A program made the position numbers and the translations under genes. 64,000 bases of DNA. Source: Isochrysis galbana (Eukaryota; Haptophyta; Isochrysidales; Isochrysidaceae). The DNA lies in assembly GCA_018136815.1 (NCBI GenBank), contig CM030933.1, positions 3,812,106 to 3,876,105 of the forward strand. Reading direction: 5' to 3'. The notes beneath the pieces are model-generated. The model did not search any database, was not told where the DNA came from, and saw nothing but the letters and a program-made list of their open reading frames with translations. Below are positions 24,056 through 33,980 of this stretch, piece after piece. The first letter of the stretch is position 1; each line of letters opens with the position of its first letter.

Positions 24056-24865
24056 ATGGTCGAGGGCAGGCTGGCAAGTGGCTGTGGCCGGTCGGCAGCG
24101 GTCGCAACAGCCCCTTCATTCAGTCAGGCTGACGGATCCTGCTGCCCTACACCCCCCAGGGTGTGCCTCAGTGAGCGCACGTTTGTGCCGCTCGCCAGCC
24201 GCATGACTATTCTTTCGCACATACACACGGACCTCTCAACAAGAGTGCAGGCGCGGTCAGCACATGAGTCAGAGCCGCAGCGCAAATTCAGTGCTCGCGA
24301 GTGTGGGGCTATGAAAGTCGCTGTGATTTATCCGCATGACTCGCCCAATCGCAGCAAATGTACTGCGTTTGCTGAGGCTATTGGCACAGATGGCCACAAG
24401 GGTGGTGGGCAAAGGACATCTGTCAGACGCGAAGTTTCAGAGCCTGGATCAATCCGTCAAAGGTGTATCGCGCAACGTCGAGAGATGGGACTTGCAAGAA
24501 GTGCTAGAAAGCGGCACCCTTTGGAAAGATGCCACTTTGACGCAATCATCGCAGCGCCGCGGGACCCTGGCTGTGTGCTTGATACCCGCTGCATATGGGT
24601 GGAACCGAAGTCACGCCCTGTTCACATGAGCGAAATAGTGCGTGCAAACGCAGCTTTACGAGAATCTGGTCTGAAGGATATACAAATGCTATGTGAGGAC
24701 CCTGGCTCTAGGACACCATCTTCTGCGTTTCATATTTCGCCAATCCCAGCTCAATATGGTGTACTCCGGCCAACCTCGGCAGCTGTTTGGCGGCGGTCCA
24801 GCCAGACATGCAAAGTACTCCGTGAAGGAGGGAACGAGCTCGAAAAGCTGGCTGCATTCCTCTAA
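24056..24865 (+). CDS. Hypothetical ORF, 269 residues
   Basis: A single uninterrupted frame from ATG 24056. No family is recognised. The middle contains AMKVAVIYPHDSPNRSK and HFDAIIAAPRDPG, beta-strand-like hydrophobic runs reminiscent of a Rossmann-type fold, but the intervening segment is Arg/Ser/Gly-rich and a second frame is also open at 24336-24629. It may be a real single-exon gene, an exon, or chance. No conserved catalytic residues can be named. Confidence 0.3.
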   Translation: MVEGRLASGCGRSAAVATAPSFSQADGSCCPTPPRVCLSERTFVPLASRMTILSHIHTDLSTRVQARSAHESEPQRKFSARECGAMKVAVIYPHDSPNRSKCTAFAEAIGTDGHKGGGQRTSVRREVSEPGSIRQRCIAQRREMGLARSARKRHPLERCHFDAIIAAPRDPGCVLDTRCIWVEPKSRPVHMSEIVRANAALRESGLKDIQMLCEDPGSRTPSSAFHISPIPAQYGVLRPTSAAVWRRSSQTCKVLREGGNELEKLAAFL

Positions 24866-25428
24866 GACGTAGAACACAATTAATCTCAGTCACCTGAGAT
24901 GACTGGCGAAGATCCTTCATCGTCGCAACCATGTCAACATGCGCATCTAAGGACATAGATTCTCGGCGCCACGTGTGTTGCTTTCACGACGAAAGTTCGG
25001 CGCGCCTCGCTACCCCCTTCTCCCGTGCTGTGTCACTTTCATGATCTACTCAATCTAGCTCATAATCAACAAAACTATGAGGATTTGGGGCTAACACCTG
25101 CGTTGAGCATGACACTCTCTACCCTACTGTGACCTTCGCCCTTCAAAATTTCCTCTCCCGCCCTCCCTTCTGCTTGCCCCCGGAACTTCCCCCCCCTTCT
25201 TTGCCTTTTCATCGGTGTCTGAGGCTGCGCCCAGGTGCTTTACCACGTGCCAAGATTCAGTGGTGGGTCGGGGCAGGCCTATTGTTATATCATCTGGCTC
25301 CGTCCCGTTCCTCGAAGTCTGTTCTTGAGTTTATTCGTTGGTTCTTAGTTGTTGGCGGGGTTACCACGTATAAGACGTTGAAGATTGTACGTCTTGTAGA
25401 GTGTCTTTTGTCTTTTGTCTTGTTGGCT
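24866..25428. other. Spacer with degraded family D 3' region
   Basis: Positions ~25170-25320 resemble the body of the family D 3' half (CTTCCCCCCC, CGGTGTCTGAGGCTGCGCC, GGGTCGGGGCAGGCC), compared with 40090-40200 and 63535-63630. No gene is recognised. Confidence 0.4.
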
Positions 25429-25564
25429 AGCATCCCTAGCCATATACACAGGACGAGCCATACACCAACCGCGCACACCCCCATCGCGGGGCAGGGGGTC
25501 CTTCGCCGATGAGGCACGGTCCCTGAGCACTAGGATTAAACTAGGACAATAAGAAAACTCTGAC
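25429..25564 (-). promoter_or_regulatory. Conserved upstream block copy 1 (upstream of the 25662 coiled-coil gene)
   Basis: Read toward the gene: the segment with CACCCCCATCGCGGGG, then GAGCACTAGGATTAAACTAG and AATAAGAAAACTCTGAC ending at 25564, about 100 bp before the ATG at 25662. The same block in the same orientation relative to the gene occurs before 50905, 54602 and 62627. An AT-rich TTAAAC/TTATAC word 25-30 nt before ACTCTGAC could act as a TATA-like element (inference). Confidence 0.45.
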
Positions 25565-25661
25565 AGAGGGTCAGGTTTACCAGGATGGAAGTGCCAAGAC
25601 GAATAGAGCCTACTTAGTACTATGAATACTGATACATGTCGATTGGTCTCTAACATTGACG

Positions 25662-26312
25662 ATGGCTGGAGCCGGGACGTGCGAGAGGCTGCTCGCAGAG
25701 GAACGGGCGGGCTGGTCGGCTGCACATGCCGAGGCCGTTGGGCTTTTGCGGCAGATTGCTGCCGCGCCACTACCCACCGCCATTGGTGCTGCCTCAGAGC
25801 TTCTTGGCGCATCTGCTCACCTGGTTGATGCTCAGTTTCGCTCAACGATCCGTGTGGCAGAGCAGCGGGAGGCCGCGACACATGCACATCTCAAGGAGAA
25901 GCTGCGTGAGCGTATTGAGGAGCACGAGCAACAGCTTGAACGGATGTATGCGGCGCTCGTCGCCTTCAGGGAGTTCGTGGGTACTGTGGGGCCTGTTGTC
26001 GCTTCCGAACGCGGTCCACATGGCCTGTCCTGCTCCCTTGCCGACCGCTGTACAGCAGCTGCTTCCATAGTCGAGGCGCATGAGGCCGAACTACAATTCA
26101 AATGGAGCTCCCTCAACCAGATTGAACAAGGTGTCGATGACCATATCATTCAAACTTTGCTTATCGCATGGAGTTTACAGCCAATGACAGCAGAAGCAAG
26201 TGCTGTAGAAGCTGCCATGGATGAGCAATGTAAAATCCTAGATCCAGCCTTGAGTACGGCCAGTGGTATCGACGCTAGAGGAGCCGCAAAGGCAAACGGT
26301 ACAGCAGGCTGA
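25662..26312 (+). CDS. Coiled-coil protein of unknown function
   Basis: An ATG frame of 216 residues beginning MAGAGTCERLLAEERAGWSA. It is Ala/Glu/Leu-rich, with strong heptad character at ~65-110 (HLKEKLRERIEEHEQQLERM) and no recognised domain. From ~26260 another frame is open, reading LEEPQRQTVQQAELMRK to 26448 with similar composition. This suggests that the true C-terminus continues there through a small frame change or an unrecognised intron. A conserved upstream block lies about 100 bp before the start. Moderate confidence that it is a gene; its function is unknown. Confidence 0.55.
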   Translation: MAGAGTCERLLAEERAGWSAAHAEAVGLLRQIAAAPLPTAIGAASELLGASAHLVDAQFRSTIRVAEQREAATHAHLKEKLRERIEEHEQQLERMYAALVAFREFVGTVGPVVASERGPHGLSCSLADRCTAAASIVEAHEAELQFKWSSLNQIEQGVDDHIIQTLLIAWSLQPMTAEASAVEAAMDEQCKILDPALSTASGIDARGAAKANGTAG

Positions 26313-26448
26313 GTTGATGCGTAAACCTCATACGATACTATCAGCGCAGGCTGCTTTACTTCGGGCAGGTGGTAAGGTATGGCGCAGCACGTATGACACC
26401 CTAAGTGTTGCACTTGATGGCACGCCGTGTGCGATTGTTCCATTCTAA

Positions 26449-27239
26449 CCAGTCGTCGAGCTTGTCTCCTGCCGCTCGCCTGCCTCATGCCATGTATCCG
26501 CCGCCCAGGCCCGCATAACTTTTCTCTCATCTCCTGCGGGTGTTGAGGGTTAAGGATGTGCTTACCGCCTGGTGCCTCCCTTGTGCCCCTCATGTGTTTT
26601 CCAACATTTTTCACCTTACGCCTTGCGCTCCCTACTTGTTCCTTTTCCTGTTTGTGCGGAAGGCCCTCGCAGCCGCAACGTGCCAGTCCCACAGTAGGCC
26701 TCTCGGAAGTTGAGGGCGCTTGTACTACTAATGTGGGCAGGGGGATATCGTGGGAGCCACCGATCCCCGCACAAGGGGAGTATTGCCCCTCGCCCCCTCC
26801 CCCCGCTCTATGGTGGTCAAACAGGAGCTTTTTAATTACGAAAAAAAAACATCTGAAGATTCAGGGCTAATACATACTATCGACTGGACACACTCCACCC
26901 ATCTAGCTACACCGCGCTTATCTCCCTCGCCTGCTCCTTTGTCCTGCAGGAGTTGGTTGAGGTTGAGGCGGCGTTGGTCTTGGCGGTCCAGGAGGCGTTG
27001 GCCTCGCAGGTCGCGTTCCGTCAATTATGGGACATCACTCAGAGTGAGTGTCACTCAAATGGAGCCATCGAATGTCCATAGTCGTTTACAAAAATATTCA
27101 CACACTCTCACCCGCAACCTACTCTTAGAGTAGGGGTCATGGGGGGGTGCCTCGCGCCCCTCCCCTCAGGCACTAACGCCCCCTCGGGGGGGGCCTGTCA
27201 GTCAACCTCATGCCTTGCCATTTGGCATGTGCTGAGCAA
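26449..27239. repeat. Retroelement tails
   Basis: At 26840-26880 AAAAACATCTGAAGATTCAGGG is the reverse complement of the family D 3' tail. At 27010-27110 is the tail GTCGCGTTCCGTCAATTATG with GGGACATCACTC and GAATGTCCATAG. Between them, to 26840 and to 27239, is GC-rich debris with no gene. Confidence 0.5.
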
Positions 27240-27587
27240 TCAACACCCCCAGCCAAACACTACATCGGTCTCCTTCAAGCAGTGCACACCCGTCGACAGC
27301 TCCCTCAAGGGTTCGAAATGCTCGGGTGCAGCAGGAGCATCCGTCAAGTAGAAATGAAGACACACCGTGCGAGAGTCGTCAAGCTCAAGGTTCGCAAGAC
27401 CAACGTTGAGCAAGCGTCGGAAGGGGACACAGACCTTCCGATTCACGGCGACCCATTGGTCATCGAGCTGCCAACCTTCAGGTATCAGGTGTACCACAGG
27501 ATTCACGTGATCATCCACCTCCTCCAAAGTCGTCAGCTCCAAGATCCACTGCTGAAGCTCAGAGCTCGCGACCTTCGAGTCGCTCAT
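27240..27587 (-). CDS. Hypothetical ORF, possibly a terminal exon
   Basis: From ATG 27587 the frame gives 115 residues (MSDSKVASSELQQWILELTT...), ending in WGC and a stop. The frame stays open upstream (...GYGLTLDVRLQD) to a TTTTGCAG acceptor-like site at ~27670, so it may be the last exon of a longer gene. Composition is normal and non-repetitive, but no family is recognised. Confidence 0.4.
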   Translation of the reverse strand: MSDSKVASSELQQWILELTTLEEVDDHVNPVVHLIPEGWQLDDQWVAVNRKVCVPFRRLLNVGLANLELDDSRTVCLHFYLTDAPAAPEHFEPLRELSTGVHCLKETDVVFGWGC

Positions 27588-27863
27588 GTCCTGAAGGCGC
27601 ACGTCCAGTGTGAGCCCGTAGCCAATCGAGCCGCAGCACCCAGGACAAGCTGAGGTACATGTACAGGTGCTGCAAAATGAGCGCGTAACAATGACACCCA
27701 GCAGCCAACTCTATTCACGTCTCAGAGGTGACAACAAAAGTTAAGAAGGTGCAACTCGAGCTTCCCTTTTTTTGTCACACCCCTCCCGGCTTTTTAGGTA
27801 TATAATTTCTACTGACCCCTAACTTGGCCCCTAACTCGGGGTTGACATAAACACGGGGACCCA

Positions 27864-28121
27864 TCAAGCGGAAGACGTCTTGTGTTTCGCCTGTGCCTCC
27901 CGTTTCAATATCGCCTCCGCGTCAAAGGTCAGTTGCATTTTCTCCGTCTTGTAAAAGCGAAAATACTTTGTCTTCCACAGTACCAAGAGGAGGAGAATGA
28001 ACAGCGCGAAGACCACCCCGACCGCGATCCCGACCCTCGTGAGGCCATCCCCCGACGCGATGATTGCTGCGCCTGAAGCACTTACGAGAAACCAGAAGGT
28101 GATGCCACCCAAGAGACTCAT
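27864..28121 (-). CDS. Small two-helix membrane protein (or terminal exon)
   Basis: From ATG 28121 the frame encodes 85 residues. Two hydrophobic helices (GGITFWFLVSASGAAIIA and GIAVGVVFALFILLLLVLW) are followed by a basic, charged tail ending KREAQAKHKTSSA. The frame is also open upstream to 28175 without an ATG. No family is recognised. The helix-turn-helix membrane shape and clean stop make coding plausible. Confidence 0.45.
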   Translation of the reverse strand: MSLLGGITFWFLVSASGAAIIASGDGLTRVGIAVGVVFALFILLLLVLWKTKYFRFYKTEKMQLTFDAEAILKREAQAKHKTSSA

Positions 28122-28344
28122 CAAGGGGACGACGTCGGACCGGTCGACGCCGGCCGACTCTCCGGGAAAAAGCACCGGGGGGAGGGGGAGGAACCTCTCG
28201 TCAAAAAAGAAGAACGGCCCTTACAGCTCTCGCCGCGAGCTGTCCTCGAGAAATAAAAGTCTGCGCCTCGAGATACCTGCCACAGTGGTTCCCGTAGGCG
28301 TCTTGAGTCTCTCCCTCCTCCTCTTCCTCCTGTCGCCAGCCGCC

Positions 28345-28862
28345 CCCCTCCGCCCATTTGCTAACGCAAATGGGTCTCGTTTCTCACCACACTCCATCGG
28401 GGGGGGTGCAAATCCCCCCCTCTCCCTCGTTCCATTCTCTTCCGCCCCGGTCCCTGCGGCGCGTCGCCATGCGGCGCGCCATGGCCTGCTCTCAGAGGTC
28501 CTTCAGGGGCGCCCAGAGGACCAGCAGGGGCAGCTCAGGGGGCAGTGGAGGCTGGGGCTCAGCCCCTGGCCCCCCCTGCCTCTCCCTCGCTCGCCTCGCT
28601 GGCCTTGGGTGCAGCCCTGAGGCCCCTGTCTGCCTGGCGACCAGGGATGGGGGGGGGAGTCAGTACGAGAGCAGGCCCATGCGGGCCTGGGAGTGCGGCT
28701 CGCGACCCGCGCCCACTAGGGGTCTGGGCTGAATTGATGAGTGCCCTGCCCCTGCCAGAGGGCAGGGGCTGGGGTTGAATGTACGGGCCCACCCCGGGGG
28801 GTGTCCGCGATGGAGAGAGGGGGGCGCGAGGCCCCCATTGACGGATAAAGGTACCCAGCTTT
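28345..28862 (-). mobile_element. Hairpin family C retroelement
   Basis: On the minus strand the element starts near 28860 (degenerate hairpin, then GTCAATGGGGGCC), continues with the block containing ATCGCGGACACCCCCCGGGG, then the GC-rich core shared with family A (28440-28620). Its far side (28345-28440) carries a segment with CATCGGGGGGGGTGCAAATC, also found reversed at 41525-41600. There is no coding potential beyond composition. Confidence 0.6.
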
Positions 28863-29554
28863 ATAGGACGAGTCCTACAATGTAGGACGACGTTGTGGAC
28901 TATGAAGACACGATTCAATCTAGGAATGGGGAGCTAGGATTTGGTTTCTGTGTTCATCTCATTGCCCTCATTGAGTCCTCCTAGAGGCTCAAGACACCAT
29001 TCTCAAAGCATAATGAGTTATTTGCCACTCGCGGAAGCCTTCCCGGCAAAAAACGGCGTTGTCCTACGAATTGCCGCAAACACCTGAGGACACGATTTGA
29101 GGCTCATGATGAGCTCCCTAGAACTTGCTCCCACGAGATGAAACGCTCTTTGGCATGGGTTCTTTTCGACCTTCAGTGGAGACCAAGCTTGGTTTTGAAG
29201 CCCAATGAGAGTTTTGGCTGCTTTTGCCTCATCCGGGCAACAACAAAACTCTCGACGCTCCCGGTGGCCTCCGATGGCCGAAGTACTCAGTTCACGCTGG
29301 AGCCGAAAGCTCGGTCAAGACGAAGTCTACAGCCTTGGCCATAGTGGGAGCTAAGGATCTCAAGACTGAGTTGGGACTATCCTTCAGTTGGTGGGAAGTC
29401 CCAATCCTTCACTCTCGAAAGTTGTGTGGCTTTCAAGCTCAGGGTCCTACAAATACACCGAAATCGTAGGACGCGGTCCTATAATGTAGGACGGAACTTT
29501 TTAGCCGTTGACCCCCACTTATAAAAGTAGGTTGCCACAAGGCAGACGAGACCA
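28863..29554. other. Low-repeat spacer
   Basis: Contains repeated GTCCTAC(A/G)ATGTAGGACG words at 28868-28890 and 29465-29495 flanking about 600 bp of ordinary-looking sequence, and a partial family C hairpin (CCCCACTTATAAAAGTAGG) at ~29514-29532. No gene is recognised; the longest ATG frame, at 29138, is 68 residues and unremarkable. Confidence 0.4.
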
Positions 29555-29755
29555 TGTGTAGGCTGATGGTGATTGAACGCTTTTCCATGCGGTGGGGGTG
29601 ATGGCGATTGAACGCGTTCCCACGTGTAGGCTGATGGTGATTGAACGCTTTTCTTTGATGTGGGGGTGATGGCGATTGAACGCGTTCCCACGTGTAGGCT
29701 GATGGTGATTGAACGCTTTTCTTTGATGTGGGTGATGGTGATTGAGCGCTTCTCG
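29555..29755. repeat. Minisatellite of ~60-bp units
   Basis: About three and a half units of the pattern GTGTAGGCTGATGGTGATTG AACGC... GATGGCGATTGAACGCG, alternating two half-units (GGTGATTGAACGC and GGCGATTGAACGC). Confidence 0.85.
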
Positions 29756-30034
29756 CCTACGTGCTGTGACCGGGTCGCACGATACGTCGGGACCAGACGC
29801 ACCCACCCGCGACACAACCGACCTAACGCAATATAAGACGGCTACGGAGTACCTACGCTCATATTACGCAGGCTTCTACGGCCATCGAGGCGGCCCGAGC
29901 CTCCGTAGTACCTATGGCATTTCCGTAGTATTATGCAGAGTACTATGCATAGGTCAAGGCTGAAAAACCCGTAGGTATTAGGTTCTGAAAGGTCTGAAAG
30001 TGCGCGGCGCGATGTGTCCACCGTATATATCAAA

Positions 30035-30420
30035 AGTTGGCAATAGGGTGAGTATGTGAATATTGTTGTATAAATGACTATGGACAATTGATGGCTCCAT
30101 TTGAGTGATGTCCCATAATTGGCGGAGCCGCGACCTGTGTGTGTGGGCCTGTTTACAGGACAAGTCGGGACCGAGGCCGCCCACCCGGAGACACAGGAGA
30201 AAGGGGGGGAATGATCACCGGGGGGGGGGGGGCACCGGACCATATTTAAGCCCTTCAACCCTATCCCCCTAGTAGTGCTCGGGGGAAATCGCCTGATGGC
30301 GGGGGGGGGGGGGGAGGGCACCGGGGGAGGGGTGTAGAAAGTGCTTTTGCTGCTTGAAAAGAATGCAGAGGGTCCACGGCCGCGTGTGCGGTGAGAATAT
30401 TAACAGGTTTGTTTTTCGTC
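30035..30420. repeat. Two abutting retroelement 3' parts
   Basis: 30060-30135 is, on the minus strand, the tail GGGACATCACTCAAATGG ... TGTCCATAG. 30140-30420 on the plus strand is the distal half of family A (CTGTTTACAGGACAAGTCGG, CCCCCTAGTAGTGCTCGG, GTGCGGTGAGAATATTAACAG). They meet without a spacer. Confidence 0.6.
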
Positions 30421-30538
30421 GTCGTCGTCGTAATTGCCGTCGTCATCAGTGAAAATCTTAACAAACACGCACAAACCCAAACATCAAACCAAGAGAGACT
30501 CTTCAACTCCAACCTATCCAAACATTCGTCACTGGGCG

Positions 30539-32119
30539 CTAGACGGTAGAATGACCGCCACGCCGTTTCTTCAACGGCGACTCGTGGATAACGTCTGAAA
30601 GGCCATCTCCAATTGTTGCTACAGCAGGTGATGATGCAGGTACAGCCTCACCGCTCAAAACCTTCGCTTTCGTGTCTGCCGCGTCGCGAGTCGAGCTTGC
30701 TATCAAGAATCGAAATGGGAAGATAGGCGAGATGAAAGGATGGCAGAGTGCCTCAGAAGCAGTGACGCGTCGGTGTGGATCATACTGCAACATGGTTGTG
30801 ATGAGGTCGAGAAGTTGTTGCTCGTGTGGACTACGCGAGGCGCTCAGCCGTTCGGTTAGGCGCATGCGCAAGGCAGTTGGTGGAAGGGTAGCCGCTTGGT
30901 GAGCGACAAGTGGAAGCAACTCCGATGCAAACTTGGCCTCACGGAAGAGCTCTGGAGGTGGTCGCCCAAGAAGCTGTGCTACTTGTACGGCCAAGCCTCC
31001 GCGAGAGGCCGCTTGCAGTAAATATCGCCCCGACAGGAATTCGGCCAAGGAGACGCCCAAGGACCAAATGTCAATCGCATGTCCAAATGGGGCACCAAAG
31101 ATCACCTGAACAGACGCCACGGGCGAGTGCGTGAATTTGTAAGTGCGCGAAGGGCGGGCGCCATCACGCACCTCAGGGGCGCGATATCCGAGTGTCTGCA
31201 CGTCAAAAGAATCATGGTAGGCGCGGGCCTCGTTCGGAGTCATCGCGTTTGAGAAGTCAATCAATCGTACTCGCCATCCTGTGCCATCCATACAGCCAGG
31301 TGACCCGAGTGAATCGGCCGGATCTACCATGATGTTTTCTGGCTTTAGGTCGGAGTGAATGATATCATGCCTCTCCAGAAAGGCGAGAGCCCCGAGTAGG
31401 CGCGCCGTGAGCCGGCGCAGAGTTTCAATGTTGAGTTTGGGGGGCCTATCGCCCGACCTTGCTTCGGAGACCTCAGCACCACGAGCACCGAAGTGTGCCT
31501 TGACGGAAGCCAGACGCGGCGAGAAGGAAGGGTGGAGGCACGGAAGCAGGGCATCGCCGCACGCGGCTTGTTGGCTGAGCTCACAGAGAAGCGGCATGAC
31601 TATGCAGAAGTGAGCACCGCATTCGAAAAAACATTTTGCTGAGGCCACAGCAGCCTCCACTCCATCATGATGTTGCGCCAGCTCGATGCGACGCATGCGC
31701 TCGTACTCTTGGGCCCCAAGGATCCAATGCTGCGCATTGAGGACCTTGATAGCGACGAGCGGCTGGCGACGCCCATCTGCTTGCGTCGGGCACGAGCAAA
31801 ATGTGTCCGCGGCGCAAAGCAGCTGTGAGAGCGGTGTCTCAGAGAGCACATGCAGGAAGCGGTAGCGCTTGGCGAGCAGCGGCATGTCGGGAGCGAGGCA
31901 GAGTGAGCCACTGGGATAAGTGAAGTGCTTCTTTGCCATCGTGCTACAGCTCCCAGCCGCGTGGCGCTTGTGCTTGATTGCTGTGTACAGCTGTGACAGC
32001 CCGCCGGTGACCCGGAGCGGCAGGTTGTATTCCATCGTGCTGCCCGGCCATCCAGGCCGCTCCAGCTTTGCTGGTGGCTCGAATCTGGGCGGTACGTGCA
32101 CCTCTTCGACCGGTGGCAT
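30539..32119 (-). CDS. DYRK-like (CMGC) protein kinase with one short in-frame intron
   Basis: From ATG 32119 (MPPVEEVHVPP...). Catalytic Lys in VAIKVLN (~121); catalytic loop IIHSDLKPENIM (~250); the magnesium loop is DFS, not DFG (LIDFSNAM); activation segment ends LGYRAPEV; subdomain IX IDIWSLGV; basic tail KKRRGG. The HSDLKPEN form and GYRAPEVIFG resemble DYRK/YAK kinases. Genomic translation contains 22 extra residues after RAPE. They match a 66-nt GT-AG intron (31171-31106, GAG|GTGCGT ... TTCAG|GTG) whose removal gives a seamless APEVIFGAPFGHAIDIWSLG, so the mature protein is about 504 residues. The frame stays open upstream without ATG, so a longer N-terminus is possible. The substrate is unknown. 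Confidence 0.88.
   Translation of the reverse strand: MPPVEEVHVPPRFEPPAKLERPGWPGSTMEYNLPLRVTGGLSQLYTAIKHKRHAAGSCSTMAKKHFTYPSGSLCLAPDMPLLAKRYRFLHVLSETPLSQLLCAADTFCSCPTQADGRRQPLVAIKVLNAQHWILGAQEYERMRRIELAQHHDGVEAAVASAKCFFECGAHFCIVMPLLCELSQQAACGDALLPCLHPSFSPRLASVKAHFGARGAEVSEARSGDRPPKLNIETLRRLTARLLGALAFLERHDIIHSDLKPENIMVDPADSLGSPGCMDGTGWRVRLIDFSNAMTPNEARAYHDSFDVQTLGYRAPEVRDGARPSRTYKFTHSPVASVQVIFGAPFGHAIDIWSLGVSLAEFLSGRYLLQAASRGGLAVQVAQLLGRPPPELFREAKFASELLPLVAHQAATLPPTALRMRLTERLSASRSPHEQQLLDLITTMLQYDPHRRVTASEALCHPFISPIFPFRFLIASSTRDAADTKAKVLSGEAVPASSPAVATIGDGLSDVIHESPLKKRRGGHSTV
31106..31171 (-). other. 66-nt intron, multiple of three and stop-free
   Basis: Donor CCTGAG|GTGCGT and acceptor TCTGTTCAG|GTGATC. 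If retained, it inserts 22 residues between the APE motif and subdomain IX of the kinase without breaking the frame. Confidence 0.75.
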
Positions 32120-33814
32120 GCACGGTGCGAGCGCGGCGCAAGCCTTCCCTCCGTCCGTCAAGACAGTTCGAACAGAAGCTGTGTCGGCGTGTCGGCGCCA
32201 GCCGCAGCAACAAAGACACAGCGGGAAACCAGGGGAAAGGAAAGAATTCTCCCCCCTCCAACCCCCTGCTCCCCCCCCACCTCCCCTGGGGGTCCTCCCC
32301 CCTCCTCCCGACTGCCGCCCGTCGCACGAGAGCCGCTCTGCGAGCACCTGCTTCCGTCCGCGGGTGAAGAATTTCTCTCTCTCTCTCTCACTACTCCTAT
32401 AGAAGGTCTCTTACTCAGATTCACACCCTTGCTGGGAAACACGTGTTTACCGTTTCTACGGAACGACCTCTTGGAAGCTCACCGGGCCTGTATGGACTAA
32501 TCATTTAACGCCGGCGACGACAGCCGCCTCACCCTTACCGTGGGGGACAGCCGCGTCGACGCTCATGTATCCACTAGGCCCCGATCCCGATCCGCCACGC
32601 CTCCTCCTCCTCTCTCCTCTCGCCTCTCGCCGCTGTGGGCGGTGGTGGTGGTGTGGTGGTGGGCTGTGGTGGAGTGGTGGAGGAGGAGCCTGAGCACGAC
32701 ATTATGCCGCCAGGGAGCCACAATTCCACCCTCTGTTGACACGCTCCAACGCGTCGGACACGCGCTCGAGTGCAGAGGCTCCGTTGCCTCCAATGGAGCC
32801 CGATCTCGAGCCGCCGCCCAATTTACAATTTAGACTTCTCCGAGGAGATCCTCTATTCCTATTCTATCATCCCTCCTCCCCCGTCGACGACGGTCGACGG
32901 TGGCGGTGGAGCCCCTCTTTGACGCCCCCACAGCTCAGCCGCGCGAGATAATAACCAACGCGACGTGAAACTCAAACGAACATACACACGGCACACGGCC
33001 TGCCCTAGCCCTAGCTAGCCCACAGCCCACCACCGAGATAGCGCATCTGGCATCACCTGGGCCCAACCCTGGACACCGAAGAAAAAGGAACGATGGGGGA
33101 AAGAGAGGAGGCGGAAGGAACGGTGATTCTGAATGAAGGGCGGCAAGTCAAGGGGCAAGGGGCAAGGGGCTAGTGGTACCTAGATTCTAGACTCTAGCTA
33201 GACTCTAGACTGACATAGCTATGTAGTATGTAGCGTGTAGTAGGGCGGTCAAACAGTGTTTTTTTTTAAGGGGTGAATGACGAATTGTGGTGGCCCATAG
33301 GGCCTGAGGGCAATGAGGAGGGAGGCATGCCGACGGCAGGCGCAGCTGAGGAGACGACTTCGGAGACGCTGACGGGCTGAGGCCCGTCTGCAGAGGAAGG
33401 CGGGCAGGCGGGCTTGAGCGAGGGCGAGGACGGCGGCGAGAGCGACATCGAGCGAGCGGCGAGAGGCGAGGGCGGGTGTGAGGAGGGCTGTGATGGCAGG
33501 GGCTGGCGAGGCGAGGCGAGGTTGTAGGGTATGAGTGTTACGAGAGCGAGAGCGACGAGAGCGAGAGCGACGGATGACGACTGACGACAGGACGACGGAC
33601 ACGGACACCCAGGAAAACACTCCGACTCTCGCCCCACGACTTTCTCACATAACTCGACTGAAATCAAACCCAAACACTCCGTTCAGACAACGACGGACGA
33701 CGATCAGAAGGCGATCTGTCGGCGATCTTGTCTGCTGGAACGGGAATCGCACCATAACCATAACGGAAACGAGAGGCAATCTTGATCTTGCTACGCAGGA
33801 TTCCAAGAGACCTA
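32120..33814. other. Intergenic, low complexity
   Basis: Upstream of the kinase are a C-rich stretch (32255-32330), a CT run (32375-32395) and a GGT/GTG run (32636-32690). At 33050-33120 a piece of the family D 3' region lies in reverse (GACACCGAAGAAAAAGGAAC). At 33195-33225 TCTAGACTCTAGCTAGACTC is repeated. At 33530-33575 a GAGAGCGACGA array occurs. No gene is recognised. Confidence 0.5.
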
Positions 33815-33980
33815 CCGAATAAGACGAGAGAAAAAAAAACTTCTAATATTCTTACCGCACTCGCGGCGAATGGAACCACTACCTACTACACATAGTACGT
33901 AGCATACTTTCTACACCCCCACTCCCCGGCCCTTCTCCCCCCGCCATCAGGCGGCTCCCCCCGTGCACTACTAGGGGGAT

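Noticed and set aside
29555-29755. CRISPR-like array
   Set aside because: Units are contiguous ~60-bp minisatellite repeats without unique spacers, in a eukaryotic context.
32120-32347. N-terminal extension of the kinase to 602 residues
   Set aside because: The extension lacks an ATG (only GTG at its head) and encodes Gly/Cys-rich low-complexity sequence; ATG 32119 is the first usable start.
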